7,799 nt of DNA from Abditibacteriales bacterium. GTDB lineage: Bacteria > Armatimonadota > Abditibacteriia > Abditibacteriales > JANWYM01. This document shows, in pieces, positions 5,334 to 7,799 of this stretch (position 1 is its first letter; every line of letters starts with the position of its first letter). The stretch spans positions 1 through 7,799 of the forward strand of contig JANWYM010000176.1 of NCBI GenBank assembly GCA_025055355.1, given 5' to 3'. A program made the translations under genes and the position numbers. The notes under the pieces are model-generated. The model was not told the DNA's origin, searched no databases, and saw nothing but the letters and a program-made list of their open reading frames with translations.

Positions 5334-5498
5334 ATGGACATTTTGTGGTTGATGGGGTTTGTCGTGTTGTGGCTGGTGCTGCAACTATGGGTGCTGCCCA
5401 GGTTGGGCGTGCCTACGTGAGTGAGCGACGGCTGCGCGGTGCCGCGCAGCAAGCCGCGTAAATCACAATTACAAAAGGAGAATGAGGAACATGCGTAA
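5334..5498 (+). CDS. Small membrane protein; candidate selenoprotein (in-frame TGA at 5418-5420)
   Basis: ATG 5334 follows a strong GAGGAGGAGA ribosome site and starts 12 nt after the SQR stop. The frame encodes one transmembrane helix (residues 3-21, DILWLMGFVVLWLVLQLWV shifted by one) and then LPRLGVPT. It meets TGA at codon 29, so a conventional product has 28 residues and ends at 5420. The same frame continues without a stop for 25 codons (VSDGCAVPRSKPRKS..., hydrophilic and basic) to TAA 5496-5498, overlapping the start of the next gene. Read as selenocysteine, the motif is T-U-V-S-D-G-C (Sec29, Cys34), a plausible redox pair just outside the membrane helix. A SECIS-like hairpin lies at 5431-5450. 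TGA is an ordinary stop for SQR and the CoA-binding gene, so code reassignment is unlikely. The gene is very likely real; Sec insertion is a hypothesis at roughly even odds. Confidence 0.6.
5431..5450 (+). promoter_or_regulatory. SECIS-like hairpin after the in-frame TGA
   Basis: A perfect 8-bp stem (GCTGCGCG 5431-5438 with CGCGCAGC 5443-5450) is closed by loop GTGC (5439-5442). The stem begins after a 10-nt linker following TGA 5418-5420, and the loop starts 19 nt after the TGA. Bacterial SECIS elements are hairpins just downstream of the UGA, with about 11 nt to the upper stem in E. coli fdhF and a G (and U) in the apical loop. Distance, loop G and stem agree. There is no bulged U as in E. 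coli. No T-tract follows, so it is not an intrinsic terminator. Confidence 0.45.
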
Positions 5499-5967
5499 GT
5501 CGTTGATTGTCGCCGGCGTGGTGGTGAGCACGCTGGCAATCGTGTTTGCTGCCTTCGCGCAGCGGCAAAGCAAGTTCGGGATGTCGGTAAAACTGAATGT
5601 GAGCCACGAGCAGGCAGTGGCAAAGGTCAAGGAGTCGCTGAAAGCGGAAGGCTTCGGCGTTATTACGGAGATTGATGTGCAGAAGGCGTTCAAGGAGAAG
5701 TTAGGTGTGGACTTTCCGAAGTATCTCATCCTTGGCGCGTGCCATCCGAAGTCAGCGCACCGTGCGCTGACGGCGGAGCCAGAGGTGGGTTTACTGCTGC
5801 CGTGCAACGTCATCGTTTACGAGCAGGATGGCGGCGTCATCGTCTCGGCGATTGACCCCACCGTGCGGCTGGGTGAGAGCGACAACGCGGCACTCAAAGC
5901 CGTTGCACAAGAGGTGCGCGAGCGGTTGGTGCGGGTGATAGGACGATTGGCGTCTGCGACAAAGTAG
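5491..5967 (+). CDS. Exported DUF302 family protein
   Basis: This is a 158-residue protein with an N-terminal signal peptide or anchor (MRKSLIVAGVVVSTLAIVFAAFAQ, likely cut after AFA). The rest is a complete DUF302 domain: helix with AVAKVKESLKAEGFGVITEID (42-62), then LGVDFPKYLILGACHP (71-86), LLLPCNVIVYE (101-111) and GVIVSAIDP (115-123). Two conserved cysteines, Cys84 and Cys105, could form a thiol pair or metal site. The biochemical role of DUF302 is not established; its genes often accompany sulfur and redox genes, as here. ATG 5491 is preferred because AAAGGAG (5474-5480) lies 10 nt upstream; the ATG at 5482 abuts that site. The ribosome site and start lie within the extended frame of the preceding candidate selenoprotein, so the two could be translationally coupled. 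The TAG stop is within a dispersed repeat. Confidence 0.9.
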   Translation: MRKSLIVAGVVVSTLAIVFAAFAQRQSKFGMSVKLNVSHEQAVAKVKESLKAEGFGVITEIDVQKAFKEKLGVDFPKYLILGACHPKSAHRALTAEPEVGLLLPCNVIVYEQDGGVIVSAIDPTVRLGESDNAALKAVAQEVRERLVRVIGRLASATK

Positions 5968-6001
5968 CCCGCGACGCCGTCTTACGTGCGCAGGCGACTT
6001 T
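5961..6001. repeat. GTAGCCC...GCGACTTT palindromic repeat, copy C2
   Basis: This 41-nt element starts AAAGTAGCCCG and ends GGCGACTTT. The ends AAAGTAGCC and GGCGACTTT are inverted repeats with one mismatch. It shares its first part with 3730-3747 and its end GCGACTTT with 6713-6720, 6727-6734 and 6846-6853. It includes the TAG stop of the DUF302 gene and ends exactly where the kinase fragment begins. Confidence 0.7.
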
Positions 6002-6268
6002 GTGCGCGTCAGCGTCGCGGACACCGGGCGCGGCGTGCCGCCGCAGGACCGCGAGCGCATCTTTGAGAAGTATCAGCAGGTAGAGGATAAGTGGACCTAC
6101 GGTATCAAAGGCACGGGCTTAGGGCTGCCCATTGCGCGGCAGATTGTGGAAGCGCATGGAGGGAAAATCTGGGTGGAGAGCGAATTAGGGAGAGGAAGCG
6201 TGTTTCAGTTCACGCTGCCCATTACTTCAAAGGAGGCTAAAGACGATGGACAAACAGAAACTGATTGA
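6002..6268 (+). pseudogene. Histidine kinase remnant: C-terminal part of the HATPase domain only
   Basis: The 88 residues match the end of a sensor histidine kinase ATP-binding domain: G1 box VADTGRGVPP (5-14), F box RIFEKYQQVE (19-28), G2 box KGTGLGLPIARQIVEAHGG (36-54), then WVESELGRGSVFQFTLPI (57-74). The sensor region, the dimerisation/phospho-histidine helix and the N box with its Mg-ATP asparagine are all missing, so it cannot act as a kinase. The frame opens at a GTG with no ribosome site, immediately after repeat C2. The frame is also open through the repeat, but that sequence is not kinase-like. The 3' end is intact and overlaps the ferritin-like gene by 23 nt, the arrangement expected of an original operon. 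A minimal stand-alone ATP-binding protein is possible but unlikely. Confidence 0.8.
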
Positions 6269-6659
6269 AGGGTTGAACGCGGACTTGAACCGTGAACTGG
6301 AGACGGTGATGCGCTACCTGCTGGAGGCAAGCGTGATGGTGGGCTTCGGTGGGCACGAGGCGCGGGAGTTGTTCCAGCAGGAGATTGCCGATGAACTCAA
6401 GCACGCCGCGTTTCTCGCTGACAAGATCGTGGCATTAGGTGGCACGCCCGAGATCAAGCCCGCTTACCCCACGCCGATCACCGACCCGTGCGAGGCGCTC
6501 AAGCGCGAGCGCGACAACGAGTGCCAAGCGATTGCGGGTTACAAGGAGCGCGTCCAGCAGGCGGAGGCGTGCGGGGAAATCGGTCTACGGGTGGAGTTAG
6601 AGAACCTCATCGCCGATGAGACGCGGCACTTTGAGGAGTTAGACCGACTGCTCAGGTAG
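6246..6659 (+). CDS. Bacterioferritin-like non-heme diiron ferritin-family protein
   Basis: This is a 137-residue four-helix bundle. All six diiron ligands of bacterioferritin can be placed with a one-residue offset: Glu17 (LNREL), Glu50 and His53 (DELKH), Glu92 (NECQAIAGY), and Glu125 and His128 (DETRH). It would bind two irons at a ferroxidase site for iron storage or peroxide removal in the cytoplasm. The heme-ligand methionine of bacterioferritin (Met52, directly after the first metal-binding Glu of helix 2) is replaced by Leu51, so heme binding is not expected. At 137 residues it is shorter than Bfr (about 158), lacking the fifth helix, so 24-mer cage assembly is doubtful. Start ATG 6246 has AAAGGAGG (6229-6236) upstream, inside the kinase remnant's 3' end. 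It could be named bfr-like, but I leave the symbol empty. Confidence 0.87.
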   Translation: MDKQKLIEGLNADLNRELETVMRYLLEASVMVGFGGHEARELFQQEIADELKHAAFLADKIVALGGTPEIKPAYPTPITDPCEALKRERDNECQAIAGYKERVQQAEACGEIGLRVELENLIADETRHFEELDRLLR

Positions 6660-6669
6660 TCCACCGAGG

Positions 6670-6745
6670 GTAGCCCGTCGCGCCGCGATGGCAATCCGCG
6701 ACGGCATCGTGAGCGACTTTGCACGGGCGACTTTGTGTGGGCTAC
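6670..6745. repeat. GTAGCCC...GGGCTAC palindromic repeat, copy C3
   Basis: Begins GTAGCCCG (6670-6677) and closes with its inverse GGGCTAC (6739-6745). Inside are two GCGACTTT copies (6713-6720, 6727-6734) and an inner inverted pair around CGCGCCGCG and CGCGACGG. It belongs to the same family as C2. It lies 10 nt after the ferritin-like stop. No ORF of note. Confidence 0.65.
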
Positions 6746-6781
6746 TCTGGAAGGCAACTACCCCAAAGAGATTAGCCCGAG

Positions 6782-6854
6782 GAGAGTCGCCCGCCGCGCC
6801 GCAACGGAGAAATCCGTGACGGAGAAATCCGCGAGGGCGTAGCGGGCGACTTTC
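6782..6854. repeat. AGTCGCCCGC palindromic repeat with internal tandem 15-mers, copy C4
   Basis: Arms 6782-6800 and 6836-6854 pair with 3 mismatches in 19, including a perfect AGTCGCCCGC/GCGGGCGACT core. Between them is a tandem pair of 15-mers, ACGGAGAAATCCGTG (6804-6818) and ACGGAGAAATCCGCG (6819-6833). The end GCGACTTT is shared with C2 and C3. Together with C3 it makes up almost all of the 6660-6880 gap, where I see no gene; the remaining 27 nt before 6881 hold the ribosome site of the protease gene. Confidence 0.75.
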
Positions 6855-6880
6855 TTGCTTGCGCCGAAAGGGGGACAACA

Positions 6881-7799
6881 ATGATGAAATGGTCGTGGCG
6901 CATCGCGCAAGTGGCAGGCATTGACATCTATATGCACGCCACCTTTCTGCTGCTGCTGGGCTGGGTGGTGCTGAACCACTACCTGCAAGGGCACAGCGTG
7001 GCGCTAACGGTGCAGGGATTGCTGTTCATTCTCACCCTGTTCGGCATCGTCGTGCTACACGAGTTGGGGCACGCCCTCACCGCCAAGCATTTCGGCATCC
7101 GCACCCGCGACATCACACTGTTACCCATCGGCGGGGTGGCACGGTTGGAGCGGATGCCCGAAGACCCGAAGCAGGAACTGTTGGTCGCGCTGGCGGGCCC
7201 AGCCGTCAACATCGTGCTGGCGGGGGGGCTGCTCGTTGTGCTGGTGCCGGTAGCGGGGCTGGCGGCGTTAAGCGACGTGGCGCTGGTGGGCGGGCAATTT
7301 TTGGTGAAGTTGATGTGGGTGAACGTGGCGCTGGCGGTGTTCAACCTGCTGCCGGCTTTCCCGATGGACGGTGGGCGCGTGCTGCGGGCGGTGTTGGCGA
7401 TGAAGATGGACTACGTGCAGGCGACGCAGATTGCCGCCAGCGTCGGGCAGGTGATGGCGTTTCTGTTCGGTTTCATTGGCTTGTTCTACAATCCGTTTCT
7501 GGTGTTCATCGCGCTGTTTGTGTGGATGGGTGCCGCCGAAGAGGCGGCGATGGTGCAGATGAAGTCCTCGTTGAGCGGCATCCCCATCAGCAAGGCGATG
7601 ATCACCGACTTCCGTACCCTCTCGCCGCACGACTCATTAGCGCGGGCGGTTGAACACGTTCTGGCGGGTTTCCAGCAGGACTTCCCCGTGGTGGAAGAGG
7701 GACGGACGGTGGGGGTGCTGACGCGAGCGGATCTGCTTACAGCGCTGGCGCAGCGCGGGCAGGAGACCTTAGTGGGGGAGGTGATGCGGCGGCAGTTCG
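6881..7799 (+). CDS. Site-2-type membrane metalloprotease (M50) with CBS domains, 3' end beyond window
   Basis: The frame is open from ATG 6881 to the window end (306 residues seen). It is a multi-pass membrane protein of the M50 site-2 protease family. The zinc site is HELGH (60-64) in a hydrophobic helix starting near residue 46, and the third ligand comes from NLLPAFPMDGGR (155-166, Asp163). Further hydrophobic stretches lie at about 20-35, 100-130, 143-160 and 185-217. After the membrane part, a cytosolic CBS domain (about 237-290, SKAMITDFRTLSPHDSLARAV...FPVVEEGRTVGVLTRADLL) starts. VGEVMRRQF (298-306) looks like the beginning of a second CBS motif, so the gene probably ends within 60-80 codons. 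CBS pairs typically bind adenine nucleotides and gate activity. Substrate is unknown; anti-sigma factors are typical targets of this family, but the one here has no membrane segment. AAAGGGGG (6867-6874) is the ribosome site; ATG 6884 is an alternative start. Confidence 0.92.
   Translation, partial: MMKWSWRIAQVAGIDIYMHATFLLLLGWVVLNHYLQGHSVALTVQGLLFILTLFGIVVLHELGHALTAKHFGIRTRDITLLPIGGVARLERMPEDPKQELLVALAGPAVNIVLAGGLLVVLVPVAGLAALSDVALVGGQFLVKLMWVNVALAVFNLLPAFPMDGGRVLRAVLAMKMDYVQATQIAASVGQVMAFLFGFIGLFYNPFLVFIALFVWMGAAEEAAMVQMKSSLSGIPISKAMITDFRTLSPHDSLARAVEHVLAGFQQDFPVVEEGRTVGVLTRADLLTALAQRGQETLVGEVMRRQF

Noticed and set aside
5431..5450. Hairpin as an intrinsic terminator between sqr and DUF302
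   Set aside because: The stem is strong, but it is followed by AAGCCGCGTAAATC, not a T-run, so termination without Rho is unlikely.
5482..5490. Earlier ATG (5482) as start of the DUF302 gene
   Set aside because: The AAAGGAG ribosome site ends only 1 nt before it; ATG 5491 has normal spacing and gives a cleaner signal peptide.
5968..6001. Extension of the kinase remnant upstream of 6002
   Set aside because: The frame is open, but the encoded PRRRLTCAGDF comes from the repeat and has no resemblance to the kinase N box region.
6804..6833. Short tandem 15-mers as a CRISPR or iteron array
   Set aside because: There are only two units, directly adjacent, inside the loop of a larger palindromic repeat; no replication or Cas genes are nearby.

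Overview
The window looks like a GC-rich bacterial chromosome, with all genes on the + strand and mostly strong GGAGG-type ribosome binding sites. Gene content (sulfide:quinone oxidoreductase, a DUF302 protein, a CPPC thioredoxin, a ceramidase-like protein, a site-2 protease) and dense short palindromic repeats resemble uncultivated thermophilic lineages such as Armatimonadota/Fervidibacteria. That placement is an impression, not a demonstrated assignment.

Layout: (1) 2-115 is the 3' end of a membrane protein gene whose last codons lie in a perfect 31-bp inverted repeat; 116-293 is otherwise a degenerate palindromic repeat. (2) 294-1568 encodes a secreted neutral-ceramidase-like protein. (3) 1652-2323 and 2425-2691 encode an ECF sigma factor and a small soluble zinc-binding anti-sigma factor, separated by three near-tandem copies of a 26-nt GC-rich repeat. 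A strong intrinsic terminator (2715-2749) closes this unit. (4) 2818-5967 is a co-oriented sulfur/redox cluster: thioredoxin, CoA-binding protein, DUF2892 membrane protein, sulfide:quinone oxidoreductase, a very small membrane protein, and an exported DUF302 protein. (5) 6002-6268 is the C-terminal ATPase part of a histidine kinase, truncated exactly at a repeat border. It overlaps a non-heme bacterioferritin-like gene (6246-6659). (6) 6660-6880 is repeat material. (7) 6881 to the window end encodes a site-2-type membrane metalloprotease with CBS domains, running off the window.

The most interesting observation is the small gene at 5334. Its 28-codon conventional frame ends at a TGA (5418-5420). 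The same frame then stays open for 25 more codons and places a Cys five residues after the TGA. A perfect 8-bp hairpin with a GTGC loop begins 11 nt after the TGA, as expected for a bacterial SECIS. It is therefore a candidate 54-residue membrane selenoprotein, sitting directly between sulfide:quinone oxidoreductase and DUF302.

Working model (inference): SQR oxidises sulfide at the inner face of the membrane and passes electrons to quinone. Thioredoxin, the DUF2892 protein, the candidate selenoprotein and DUF302 would handle the resulting persulfide or keep thiols reduced. The sigma/zinc anti-sigma pair just upstream could be a thiol-redox sensor for the cluster. A second theme is at least three families of short palindromic repeats that repeatedly touch stop codons and appear to have split or truncated genes.
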